Assembly: GCA_045561735.1 (NCBI GenBank) | Contig: JBJKXC010000015.1 | Coordinates: 1 to 45,550, forward strand | Length of the DNA: 45,550 bases | Origin: UBA3537 sp045561735 | GTDB lineage: Bacteria > Bacteroidota > Bacteroidia > Flavobacteriales > Flavobacteriaceae | Reading direction: 5' to 3' | Part shown: positions 1 through 8,280 of the stretch, piece by piece | How the letters are laid out: every line of letters starts with the position of its first letter | Numbering within the stretch: position 1 is the first letter of the stretch | Program-made: the position numbers and the translations under genes | The notes under the pieces: generated by a model | The model's database searches: none | What the model saw: the letters and a program-made list of their open reading frames with translations, nothing else | Told to the model about the DNA's origin: nothing

Positions 1-741
1 CCACTGTTCCTTAGCGGCCTCTCGTCCGCTATAATTGTCATTAAAATTAGCAGGCTGTGGTAAATCGCCATCCGTAAACAATGACTGAAACTCCTCAGCA
101 GGTTCCCAGGGCCGGTGGGGGGCTTTAAATTGGTACATCAACATAAAGGGTTTCTCTTTATCTCGTCCCTTGTCGAGCCATTTTAGTGCGTCATGAGCTA
201 CTTGGGCGGAAGAATGCCGTTTGCGTTCTACAATGGTATCTCTACCATTTTCTAAAAAAACAGGATTGAAATAAGTTCCTTGACCACCCCAATTGATCAT
301 GACTTTAGAATAATCAAATCCGGTAGGAGCTGTACCTAAATGCCACTTACCAATAACAGCTGTCTCGTAACCAGCACCTTGTAGAAGTTTGGGAAAGGTC
401 ACTTGTGACCCATCAAAATCTCCCCCTTTTTCATTTTTAAAGAACCCATTGATGTGGCTATACTTCCCTGTTAAAATAGAGGCACGGCTTGGCCCGCAAA
501 TTGAGTTGGTATTAAATGTCCTTGTCATTAGCATCCCATTGTCCGCAATGCGGTCAATGTTGGGCGTAGGTGCAATCTCTGCCAACCAATCGTCATAAGC
601 ACTCACGGCACTGACAGCATGATCGTCTGACATGATAAACACAATGTTCGGACGGTCTGTAGTATTTACATTTGTTTTGGACTGCGCCACCAATTGCAGT
701 GCCAAAAAGAAGCTAATTACAGTAAAAATTACGTTTTTCAT
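1..741 (-). CDS. S1-family sulfatase, C-terminal part cut off by window edge
   Basis: Secreted arylsulfatase-type enzyme that removes sulfate esters from a glycan. 247 codons are visible from the ATG at 741; the reading frame is open to position 1, so the C-terminal half is outside. Residues 1-20 form a signal peptide ending in VAQ. The metal-binding DD pair is at residues 39-40, and the C-x-P-x-R maturation motif reads CGPSR with Cys82 as the residue converted to formylglycine. GKWHLG, usual in S1 sulfatases, follows about 45 residues later. It starts 6 bp after the stop of the upstream sulfatase gene, so it is the fourth visible cistron of a minus-strand operon. The region around the active site resembles GlcNAc-6-sulfatase-like S1 subfamilies more than the two iduronate-2-sulfatase-like neighbours, but I cannot assign a subfamily or the true substrate. 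Confidence 0.93.
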   Translation of the reverse strand, partial: MKNVIFTVISFFLALQLVAQSKTNVNTTDRPNIVFIMSDDHAVSAVSAYDDWLAEIAPTPNIDRIADNGMLMTRTFNTNSICGPSRASILTGKYSHINGFFKNEKGGDFDGSQVTFPKLLQGAGYETAVIGKWHLGTAPTGFDYSKVMINWGGQGTYFNPVFLENGRDTIVERKRHSSAQVAHDALKWLDKGRDKEKPFMLMYQFKAPHRPWEPAEEFQSLFTDGDLPQPANFNDNYSGREAAKEQW

Positions 742-747
742 AATGCT

Positions 748-2139
748 TTAGTTAAAGGATTTTTTAAATAATTTTAATTGTTGACTCAGGTTCTCAACAG
801 TTTTATCATAGCGCCTAAGCGTTGCTAAATTGACCGTTTCATCTGGGTCAATAGAATGATCGTATAGCATGCGCTGAATGCGATTTGACTTTAAAGTCCA
901 TTCAGTATAAAAATAGTTATTTTCAATAAGGGTCTCCCCTTTTTGCCAACGGGCAAGCGCCGTAGTCTTGTATATTTTATCTGGATTCTGCAGGCTTGAA
1001 ATAAGTGAATTCCCCTGTAAATGCAGGGGTTTTTTACCAGAAGTTAAATCGCAAAGTGTGGGGTATAAATCTACCAACTCGGCAACGGAGTTTGATATTT
1101 TATTTTCTGAAAGTCCAGGAGCACTGATGATCATAGGCACTTGAAGGGCCACTTCAAAATTACTGTGTTTGGCCCAAAGCCCGTGATCTGACAAGCTCCA
1201 TCCATGATCCCCCACCAATACAACAACCGTACTTTCACGAAGCTCTAATGCATCTAAAGCATTAATTAATTCGCCAATTTGTGCATCAACAAAACTGACG
1301 CTGGCATAGTAAGCATGGATGAGCATTTTCGCTAAATCTTCTGGAATGGGTCCCTCTTTTGGAATGTCTTTGTAAGCCCGCAGTTCCCCCCATTTATGGT
1401 TGGCTATTTTTGGCGCTGTTTCAGGAAAAGTTGACTGCTTTGGTAATCTTATTTTACTTTCATCATAAAGATCCCAATATTTTTTTGGAGCGGTAAAAGG
1501 CAAGTGCGGCTTTACAAAACCAACTGCTAAGAAAAAAGGCTGACCATTTGCTTTCAATTTTTTTAAGTCTTCAATGGACTTATAAGCAGTTTGGGCATCA
1601 AAATAAACCGAATCTTCAATCGCCAATCTCTCATAGGCTGGCCCTGGTTTTTTATTGGCATCAAGGTCTCTGTTTTTTGGATCTTGATAATTCCGCCAAC
1701 TGATGTCTTTAGGGTGCCACTCTTCATCCCATGTTTTAATGTCATTTTTTAAATGGGTGATTTTATTGTTACTTATTGTAGTATAGCCTCTGTCATTGAA
1801 ATAGTCTACAATATGTTGGGCGTTGGGTCCTGCCTCATTAATGCTGGAATAATACTTTAAAAAGCGCTTTGCTGTAGGCCTAACTCCAGACAGTAAACTC
1901 GCTCTTGAAGCACCGCAAACAGGTACGTTGCAATAGGCACGTTTAAAAGTGGTACCCGTAGCAGCCAAAGCATCAATGTTGGGGCTCTTAATCAAATCTT
2001 GGCCATAAACATTCAATTCAGGACGTAAATCGTCCACCATGATAAAAAGCACGTTTTTAGCTGGCTTGATATCTTGGGCAGCCGCTTGAAAAACAACGGA
2101 CAAAATAAAGGTATATTTTAAGAAATTATTCATTAACAT
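748..2139 (-). CDS. S1-family sulfatase, iduronate-2-sulfatase-like
   Basis: Exported sulfatase of 463 residues. A signal peptide covers about residues 1-22 (ends AAAQ). The metal-binding DD pair is at 36-37, and the maturation motif is CGASR with Cys75 as the formylglycine precursor; alanine at the third position is allowed in the C-x-P/A-x-R consensus. The FVKPHLPF and GDHGWSLSDHG segments are typical of the iduronate-2-sulfatase-like branch, which in marine Bacteroidota acts on algal sulfated glycans. The start overlaps the 3' end of the GH3 gene by 14 bp and the next sulfatase begins 6 bp after its stop, so translation is probably coupled within one operon. It is related to the sulfatase half of the fusion protein upstream (shared PHLPFTAPKKYWDLYD segment), which suggests an old duplication. 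The substrate is inferred from context only. Confidence 0.95.
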   Translation of the reverse strand: MLMNNFLKYTFILSVVFQAAAQDIKPAKNVLFIMVDDLRPELNVYGQDLIKSPNIDALAATGTTFKRAYCNVPVCGASRASLLSGVRPTAKRFLKYYSSINEAGPNAQHIVDYFNDRGYTTISNNKITHLKNDIKTWDEEWHPKDISWRNYQDPKNRDLDANKKPGPAYERLAIEDSVYFDAQTAYKSIEDLKKLKANGQPFFLAVGFVKPHLPFTAPKKYWDLYDESKIRLPKQSTFPETAPKIANHKWGELRAYKDIPKEGPIPEDLAKMLIHAYYASVSFVDAQIGELINALDALELRESTVVVLVGDHGWSLSDHGLWAKHSNFEVALQVPMIISAPGLSENKISNSVAELVDLYPTLCDLTSGKKPLHLQGNSLISSLQNPDKIYKTTALARWQKGETLIENNYFYTEWTLKSNRIQRMLYDHSIDPDETVNLATLRRYDKTVENLSQQLKLFKKSFN

Positions 2140-4465
2140 CCATGCGTTTATTGACTGTTAAAATCGTTGTTTTGAGATCTTTTTTATCCGAAGAACTGCC
2201 AACCATGATTGAAAAATCTCCAGGCTCGACACAATAATTCATGTCAATATCATAAAATGCTAAAGTGGATTTATCAATATCAAAGGAGACTTGTTTTGTT
2301 TCCCCTGTCTTCAAAAATATGCGCCGGTAACCTTTCAACTCTTTAACAGGGCGTGTAGCGCTGCTGATTTGGTCTCTTATATACATTTGTACCACCTCAT
2401 CTCCATCATAACTGCCTGTATTTGTAACAGAAACCGAAACCGATACTGTTTCATTTGAATTTAAAATCGGTTTCGATAATGTTGGTTTTGAATACTCAAA
2501 ATCGGTATAGCTCAATCCATATCCAAAAGGATATAGTGGCGCTACTTTTGTTAGCGCATATTTGTGAAAATAGGCCGAGGGTTTATGGTTGTAAATCATT
2601 CGCAATTGGCCAACGTCACGTGCCACAGTAAGGGCTAACTTACCACTTGGGTTGACATCTCCAAAAATAATTTCTGCTACCGCTTGTCCCCCAAGAGAAC
2701 CAGGTTCCCAAGCTTCTATAATAGCTGGGATTTGATCTTGTAACCAAGGTTCAGAAATTGGACGTCCATTAACCAATACAATTATGACGGGAGTTCCAGT
2801 CGCTTTTATGGCTTTTACTAAGGCCAATTGTTTTCCAGGCAAATCCAAGGCTGCACGCCCCATGTTTTCCCCTGCGGTTTTGTCTTTCCAACGGTAACGC
2901 ATAGAATTATCTCCAACAACCACAATGGCATAATCGAAATCCTTGGCCTTTTTAGCAGCCGTTGCAATGGCCTTGTCCTTTATTTTTCGAATGTTTTCTC
3001 CTGAATCAAAAAATTCGACTTCATAACCATTTTGATTACCAACTTGTTTAAGACCCTCAAAAATTGTAATCACGTTTTCTTCGGGCTGTGCTGAATGCCA
3101 GTCTCCCAATATGGTTTGATTATTTGCATTGGGACCAGTGACCAAAATACGTTTTTTAAACGTTGTTTTTTCAAGTGGTAGAAGCCCTTTATTTTTTAAT
3201 AAAACAATGCCTTTTTGGGCCGTTTCAAGGGCAACTTGTTGGTGCTGAGTAGTAAAAATTTTGTCTTTAATCGTATTCAAATCAACCGTTCTGTTTTCAA
3301 ACAATCCAAGTTTGAACTTAGCAGTTAATATTTTTTTACAAGCCTCGTTTACGCGGCTCAATGGCAAGGTCCCCTCCTCTACCAAAGCGACAACGGCTTC
3401 AGGAAACTTTACACCATGCATATGCATGTCCATCCCTGCATTCACAGACAAATAAGAAGCCTCTTTGAGGCTTCCAGCCACTTGATGTAAGGTTTCAATG
3501 CGTTCAATATCCATCCAGTCGCTAACATAAAACCCTTTAAAGCCCCATTGCTTTCGAAACAGGTCTGTCATGAGCCAAGAACTCATGTGACAGGGGATAC
3601 CGTTCAGCTCATTGTGAGCCGCCATAATGGAGTAAACACCTGCATCAATGGCTTTTTTGTATGGCTTTAAATGTACTTCTCTCAAGGTCCGCATTGACAC
3701 ATCCATGGGTGCTGCATTTAGGCCATTGACAGGCTCTCCCCCAGCAATCATATGTTTGGCACATGCAATCACTTTTTCGGTACCTGTAAAATCGTTTTGT
3801 TGAAATCCTCGAATCATGGCCGCACCTAGGTTACCAACCAAATAATGATCCTCACCAAAAGTTTCACCCACACGACCCCAACGCGGATCTCTAAGGACAT
3901 CAATATTAGGTGTAAAAGTCCATTGGGAGCCAGTAGCGCGCATTTCTTTTGCAGTCTGCATACCAATGGTTTCAAGATAGGAATCCTCCCAAGTACAAGC
4001 CAGCGTAATTGGAGAAGGGTAAACAGTGGTTCCTGAAACCAAAGCATTGCCGTGAATGGCATCAATTCCAATGAGCAGTGGAATTTTCAACCTTGACTCT
4101 GCTGCAAGCTCTTGAAGTAAATTGGATTCTTCAGCGGTCAAAACATGTAAAAAAGAGCCGATCTCCCCACGGCGTGCCATTTCTGCAACATCATCGCTAA
4201 ACAAGCCCTTGTAAAAACCTTGGGCATCGTTAGAATGCAATTCTTCTTCCGTTAAATCTTTTTCTGCTTTCCTCATATGGTCCAATCCTACAAATTGGTT
4301 CATTTGATAAACCTTTTCTTCCAGAGTCATTCTATCCATCAAGTCTTTGACACGATTTTCTACAGAAATATTGGGATCTAAATATTTTAGAGTTTGATTT
4401 TGTGAGGTTCCAAAAAAGAAACTACTAAGCAATAGGATACTGAATTGTATTTTTAGTTTACGCAT
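2126..4465 (-). CDS. Glycoside hydrolase family 3 (beta-glucosidase/beta-xylosidase type)
   Basis: Exo-acting beta-glycosidase of 779 residues that would trim oligosaccharides released by the neighbouring GH10 domain. A signal peptide covers about residues 1-21. The N-terminal TIM barrel holds RDPRWGR (192-198), the KH pair (237-238) and the nucleophile in VSDW (Asp316). The C-terminal alpha/beta sandwich holds a GENMGR segment in which Glu533 is the probable acid/base, followed by the LDLPGKQ segment common in GH3. A fibronectin-III-like domain occupies roughly the last 110 residues. Length and layout match BglX-type GH3 enzymes. It begins 4 bp after the fusion gene and overlaps the next sulfatase by 14 bp. 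Beta-xylosidase activity is inferred from the GH10 neighbour; beta-glucosidase activity cannot be excluded from sequence alone. Confidence 0.96.
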   Translation of the reverse strand: MRKLKIQFSILLLSSFFFGTSQNQTLKYLDPNISVENRVKDLMDRMTLEEKVYQMNQFVGLDHMRKAEKDLTEEELHSNDAQGFYKGLFSDDVAEMARRGEIGSFLHVLTAEESNLLQELAAESRLKIPLLIGIDAIHGNALVSGTTVYPSPITLACTWEDSYLETIGMQTAKEMRATGSQWTFTPNIDVLRDPRWGRVGETFGEDHYLVGNLGAAMIRGFQQNDFTGTEKVIACAKHMIAGGEPVNGLNAAPMDVSMRTLREVHLKPYKKAIDAGVYSIMAAHNELNGIPCHMSSWLMTDLFRKQWGFKGFYVSDWMDIERIETLHQVAGSLKEASYLSVNAGMDMHMHGVKFPEAVVALVEEGTLPLSRVNEACKKILTAKFKLGLFENRTVDLNTIKDKIFTTQHQQVALETAQKGIVLLKNKGLLPLEKTTFKKRILVTGPNANNQTILGDWHSAQPEENVITIFEGLKQVGNQNGYEVEFFDSGENIRKIKDKAIATAAKKAKDFDYAIVVVGDNSMRYRWKDKTAGENMGRAALDLPGKQLALVKAIKATGTPVIIVLVNGRPISEPWLQDQIPAIIEAWEPGSLGGQAVAEIIFGDVNPSGKLALTVARDVGQLRMIYNHKPSAYFHKYALTKVAPLYPFGYGLSYTDFEYSKPTLSKPILNSNETVSVSVSVTNTGSYDGDEVVQMYIRDQISSATRPVKELKGYRRIFLKTGETKQVSFDIDKSTLAFYDIDMNYCVEPGDFSIMVGSSSDKKDLKTTILTVNKRMDVNE

Positions 4466-4469
4466 GATA

Positions 4470-7043
4470 TTATTGATTGTTAATTATCGCATTTTTAATG
4501 ACTGTATAGGCCGGTGTAGGATTAAAATTCGCATCGTAAATTGACTGGAAATAAGTACTAGGTTTTTTAAGACGTTGTCCCAAATCCCAAAGATTTAGAG
4601 TTACCACTCCAGAATCAACTTTAGATTGTAAAACATTTATAATTTTTTGATAAAGTTCGGCTTGAAGCTTAAGTTCATTCGAAAGATTTGACAAATCTGA
4701 TACTTTGTAGTCTAATTCGGTAATGTGAAAATCTAAATTATTAGCGTGGGCCCAGTCAATAAGCTTTGACAAATCTAACATGGCTTGGTCTGTATTGTCA
4801 ACAAATTGGCCTGTTGTCCTACTAAGTTTTAGGTGACCTTGCCATCCGATTCCATCAACGCGTAACCCTTTTGAACGCAAATAAAGAATCGTTTCCTTCA
4901 CTTTATTCCACATAGGCTTTTGCATGCCCGCATTTTGATTGTAAACCAATTTTACGTTTGGAGCGTGCTCTGTAGCGATTTCAAAAGCTTTGACAATATA
5001 ATTTGGAAAACCATTTTTATCTAATCCCATTTTTAGCCACGGATTCTCCCATAAATTTGTTCCCTTTTTAGGACCAAACCAATCGCCGTTAGGCAAAATA
5101 GTTTCATTAACAACATCCATATACTTTACATTCGGCTCTTGGTTGTAGCGTTTGGCAGAAGCAGTCATGAAATCTACCATTACACCTTCTAATTCTTTGG
5201 CCGTTCTGTGGTCTTCTTTGGCCCATTTGGAAGCTTGTGGACTGATTGGACCATGGATTCGAACTGTCAACTGATTGTCTTTGGAGAATTCTAAAAAATC
5301 TTCCGTTCGGTCCCACTGCCAAACGTCTGGGTTAGGATGTAAACGTGATTGCTTTGCAGCATTAGCGGGCGTCAAAAATTTAAAATCTTTTAGAAAAAGT
5401 TCTTCTTTTTTTGAATTCAACCCGTAGTGGTTTAGTGTTGCACCAATCTTAAGCTTATTTTGGGGTTTTTCAATGAGATTCTTGAATGGTATTTCACTTT
5501 GTTTGTTGAAGAAATTGGCCGCCAATTTTTGAAACCTTAGCATTAAATTGGCTTTTTCGGCATCACCAGAAAGATTTTTAGTTTCGTTCGGGTCAGTTTT
5601 ATAATCGTAAAGCTCTTCAGCAAAAATATCACTTTGGAAAATGGGATCTGTGCTCTTTTTATCTGCTATCCAGACAGTGTAACGGTAGCGATCCGTTCGA
5701 AAGCTATAGCCGGTTTTATTAGAGTTTTTATACTGACTGAGAGCAAAAGGTTTAACGGATAACTGTTCACCTTTGACAAGTGGAAGTAAGCTCACCCCAT
5801 CTAAATTACTTGGAATTTCCAAGCCTAAAACATCACATAGTGTTGGAAATAGGTCTACAAATTCTGTAGGAGATGCAATTTTTATTGGTTTTTCTACTCT
5901 GGGATCGTATATAATTAATGGTGAACGTGTGGCCTGTTCGAAATTAGAATGTTTATTCCAAAGTCCGTGGTCTCCTAGGTGCCAACCATGGTCTCCCCAA
6001 ACCACAATGATGGTATTTTTGTGCAGACCGGTGGCTTTTAATTTTGCCATAATTTTACCTATTTGAGCATCGATAAAACTCGTGCTTGCATAATAGCCGT
6101 GTATGAGATTTTTTTGTAAATCCTCAGACAGAATAACCCGGTTGTTTTTAGAAATTTCATAAGTAATTTCAGGCGTAATATATGAACGCAGCTCTCCAGA
6201 GCTATGGTAAGCAATGCTGGGGCCTTTTTCTGAGTCTTGCTGATACTTTGAAATTTCGATTTTTGAAGCATCATAAAGGTCCCAATATTTTTTAGGCGCT
6301 GTAAATGGCAAGTGCGGGCGCTTGAAACCAACGGCGAGAAAAAAAGGCCTAGTAGTTTGTATTTGAAATTCATCTAATAATTTATTCGCTTCAACAGCTA
6401 AAGCACCATCTACGTAGGCTGCGTCTGGAGCATTGCTCATTTCAAATGGAGGTTTGTAGCGGTCTCTTACATACTTCCCAAGGTTTTTTTCGCCTTTTGA
6501 TTTTGCTTCATTTCTTAGAATCCTAATTTTTTCCTTAATCTCAGGATTTTGATAAAATCCTATCGCCGGTGGTCCATAAGCATCTGGATAATCCAATTTA
6601 TGTTCTGGGATATATGGAACTGACCAAGAAGGCTTGTCTCTGAATTCATCAACACATCGGGGATCAAAAATTTTACCCAATCCAACGGTGTAATAGCCCT
6701 GGTCTTTTAAATATTGTGGGATGGTGACAATGTCCGGAACCATGTCGCGCATCTTGGTTTTTAAATCTCGAACTTTGGTATAATCTGGGCGCTTGCCTGT
6801 CATAATACTGGCTCTTGAAGGACCACAAACAGCTTGTTGAGTGTGGTTGTTTAAAAAAAGTGTTGAGCGACTTGAAAGTGCATCCAAGTAGGGCGTTTCA
6901 GCCATGGTATCTCCATAGGCTCTAATGGTGGGTTTTAAATCATCAACTGCTATAAACAGTATGTTTGGCGGAGCACTTATTTCTTGGGCTTCGACCATGA
7001 AAGAAAAGCCTACAATGGAGAAAAATAATTTACTGTAATTGAT
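4470..7043 (-). CDS. Bifunctional sulfatase-GH10 fusion (sulfatase + endo-xylanase-like), non-ATG start proposed
   Basis: Two enzymes in one chain. Numbering from the first in-frame ATG (6998), residues 1 to about 503 are an iduronate-2-sulfatase-like S1 sulfatase: DD at 19-20, CGPSR with Cys58 as formylglycine precursor, KRPHLPF at 226-232, GDHGWHLGDHG at 335-345. Residues from about 504 to 842 are a GH10 barrel: acid/base Glu632 in DVVNE, nucleophile Glu761 in ITELD, and the GIGWQGH strand at 716-722. The -1-subsite W-H motif of GH10 is altered. Starting at 6998 would cut the signal peptide in half. The upstream in-frame codons continue it (KLFFSIVGFSFMVEAQ) back to a stop at 7059-7061, and ATC at 7041-7043 sits exactly where an initiator is expected (then N-Y-S-K), giving 857 residues. 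It is the first gene of the minus-strand operon. A sulfated xylan-like substrate is inferred. Confidence 0.9.
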   Translation of the reverse strand: MNYSKLFFSIVGFSFMVEAQEISAPPNILFIAVDDLKPTIRAYGDTMAETPYLDALSSRSTLFLNNHTQQAVCGPSRASIMTGKRPDYTKVRDLKTKMRDMVPDIVTIPQYLKDQGYYTVGLGKIFDPRCVDEFRDKPSWSVPYIPEHKLDYPDAYGPPAIGFYQNPEIKEKIRILRNEAKSKGEKNLGKYVRDRYKPPFEMSNAPDAAYVDGALAVEANKLLDEFQIQTTRPFFLAVGFKRPHLPFTAPKKYWDLYDASKIEISKYQQDSEKGPSIAYHSSGELRSYITPEITYEISKNNRVILSEDLQKNLIHGYYASTSFIDAQIGKIMAKLKATGLHKNTIIVVWGDHGWHLGDHGLWNKHSNFEQATRSPLIIYDPRVEKPIKIASPTEFVDLFPTLCDVLGLEIPSNLDGVSLLPLVKGEQLSVKPFALSQYKNSNKTGYSFRTDRYRYTVWIADKKSTDPIFQSDIFAEELYDYKTDPNETKNLSGDAEKANLMLRFQKLAANFFNKQSEIPFKNLIEKPQNKLKIGATLNHYGLNSKKEELFLKDFKFLTPANAAKQSRLHPNPDVWQWDRTEDFLEFSKDNQLTVRIHGPISPQASKWAKEDHRTAKELEGVMVDFMTASAKRYNQEPNVKYMDVVNETILPNGDWFGPKKGTNLWENPWLKMGLDKNGFPNYIVKAFEIATEHAPNVKLVYNQNAGMQKPMWNKVKETILYLRSKGLRVDGIGWQGHLKLSRTTGQFVDNTDQAMLDLSKLIDWAHANNLDFHITELDYKVSDLSNLSNELKLQAELYQKIINVLQSKVDSGVVTLNLWDLGQRLKKPSTYFQSIYDANFNPTPAYTVIKNAIINNQ

Positions 7044-7066
7044 ATTATAAGAAATTAATTAAAACC

Positions 7067-7074
7067 CAAAAATA
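7067..7074 (-). promoter_or_regulatory. Candidate -7 box for the sulfatase/GH3 operon
   Basis: On the minus strand this reads TATTTTTG, a full match to the Bacteroidota TAnnTTTG box. Transcription would start near 7060, about 17 nt before the ATC codon proposed as the fusion-gene start. I see no clear -33 TTG at the usual distance, so confidence is moderate. Confidence 0.4.
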
Positions 7075-7084
7075 ATATTTTTAG

Positions 7085-7094
7085 AACATATGTT
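7085..7094. promoter_or_regulatory. Palindrome AACATATGTT between divergent -7 boxes
   Basis: This is a perfect 10-bp palindrome in the intergenic region between the sulfatase operon and the FGE operon. It lies 10 bp upstream of the minus-strand -7 box and 4 bp upstream of the plus-strand one, where a bound regulator could act on both. Palindromes of this length are common in AT-rich DNA, so an operator role is only a suggestion. Confidence 0.25.
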
Positions 7095-7098
7095 ATAC

Positions 7099-7106
7099 TA
7101 AATTTG
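7099..7106 (+). promoter_or_regulatory. Candidate -7 box for the FGE-CotH-permease operon
   Basis: TAAATTTG matches the Bacteroidota TAnnTTTG consensus exactly. Transcription would begin near 7113, leaving a leader of roughly 80 nt before the ATG at 7195. No convincing -33 TTG is present. Confidence 0.4.
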
Positions 7107-7194
7107 TTACAAAAAATTATAGTAAGAAAATTTAGTGATAATACGAAAGATAAAAGCTAATATTGTATTTCAATAATAATTTTTAATTATATAA

Positions 7195-8238
7195 ATGTTT
7201 AAGCCATTTTGTTTAAAATTAGTGTTTGTTTTGTGCTTCCTCTTTTGCAGCTGCAAAGATGAAAATAAAAGCTCAAAGGTAATACCATCCAATGATGGTA
7301 TGGTATGGATCCCAGGTGGTGTGTTTGAGATGGGTGCTTCTGAAAAAGATTACAAAGCATTGCCCCACGAAAAACCAAAACATACCGTTAAGGTCGATGG
7401 TTTTTATATGGATGCCACAGAGGTTACCAATGCACAATTTTCGAAATTTGTTGAAGCGACTGCTTATGTTACTACTGCCGAACGTCCAGTTGATTGGGAT
7501 TTGATAAAATTACAACTTCCTGCAGGAACTACTAAACCACACGATTCATTGTTAAAACCAGGTTCTCTATTATTTAAAAAAGCAAAAGAGTCAGTTCCAA
7601 ATTTATATGACTTTTCGCAATGGTGGCGCTGGAGTATTGGCGCAAATTGGAAAGAACCTGAAGGCTCTGGCAGCAGTATTAAAGGTAAAGAAAATTACCC
7701 GGTTGTACATGTTTCTCATGAAGATGCTATTTCATATTGTGAATGGGCAGGACGTCGTTTACCCACAGAAGCTGAATGGGAATATGCTGCACGCGGTGGC
7801 AAATACAATAAAATCTATTTCTGGGGAGACCTTTCTAATTCACTCTCAAGCCATGTAAACAGCTGGGAAGGTGAATTTCCTGTAACAAATACTCAGGCCG
7901 ATGGCTTTGAAAAAAGTGCCCCCGTTAAATCTTTTCCCCCCAATGATTTTGGATTGTACGAAATCTCTGGAAACGTATGGGAATGGACCAATGACTGGTA
8001 CAACATTAATTATTACAAGACTTGTTCAAAAAACAATATTACAGACAACCCTAAAGGTGCCGACAATGCATACAACCCTAACAACCCTTATATTGAAGAG
8101 AAAGTAATTAGAGGGGGTTCTTTTTTATGTAATGATTCGTATTGCGCAAGCTATAGGGTTTCATCAAGAATGGCCACAGACCCCAGCACCTCCTTAGAGC
8201 ATTTGGGTTTTAGGACCGTTTTAGTTGCAAATAAATAA
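7195..8238 (+). CDS. Formylglycine-generating enzyme (SUMF1/FGE family) lipoprotein
   Basis: Sulfatase-activating enzyme that oxidises the Cys of the C-x-P/A-x-R motif to formylglycine, using oxygen and a copper ion held by two cysteines. The protein has 347 residues. Residues 1-20 form a lipoprotein-type signal (hydrophobic core, then FCSC followed by KDEN), so it should be exported and anchored by Cys20. The FGE fold shows MVWIPGGVFEMG near the N terminus, RRLPTEAEWEYAARGG in the middle, GNVWEW, and IRGGSFLC-x4-C near the C terminus. Cys312 and Cys317 match the catalytic C-x4-C pair of true FGEs, which structural relatives such as GldK/GldJ lack. It lies divergent to three sulfatase genes and leads a plus-strand operon. 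The odd feature is export, because sulfatase maturation in bacteria is usually described as cytoplasmic. Confidence 0.93.
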   Translation: MFKPFCLKLVFVLCFLFCSCKDENKSSKVIPSNDGMVWIPGGVFEMGASEKDYKALPHEKPKHTVKVDGFYMDATEVTNAQFSKFVEATAYVTTAERPVDWDLIKLQLPAGTTKPHDSLLKPGSLLFKKAKESVPNLYDFSQWWRWSIGANWKEPEGSGSSIKGKENYPVVHVSHEDAISYCEWAGRRLPTEAEWEYAARGGKYNKIYFWGDLSNSLSSHVNSWEGEFPVTNTQADGFEKSAPVKSFPPNDFGLYEISGNVWEWTNDWYNINYYKTCSKNNITDNPKGADNAYNPNNPYIEEKVIRGGSFLCNDSYCASYRVSSRMATDPSTSLEHLGFRTVLVANK

Positions 8239-8280
8239 ATATCTTTACAAAACATATAATTTGAATTTTTTTATCCAATT

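Noticed and set aside
3826..4071. Open frames of 60-110 codons antisense or offset inside the large enzyme genes, for example in GH3
   Set aside because: They lie wholly within strongly supported genes in other frames and show no recognisable domains or own leaders.
748..7043. Sulfatase repeats as a recent duplication or mobile cassette
   Set aside because: The two iduronate-2-sulfatase-like units share motifs but differ through most of their length, and no direct repeats, transposase or integrase flank them.
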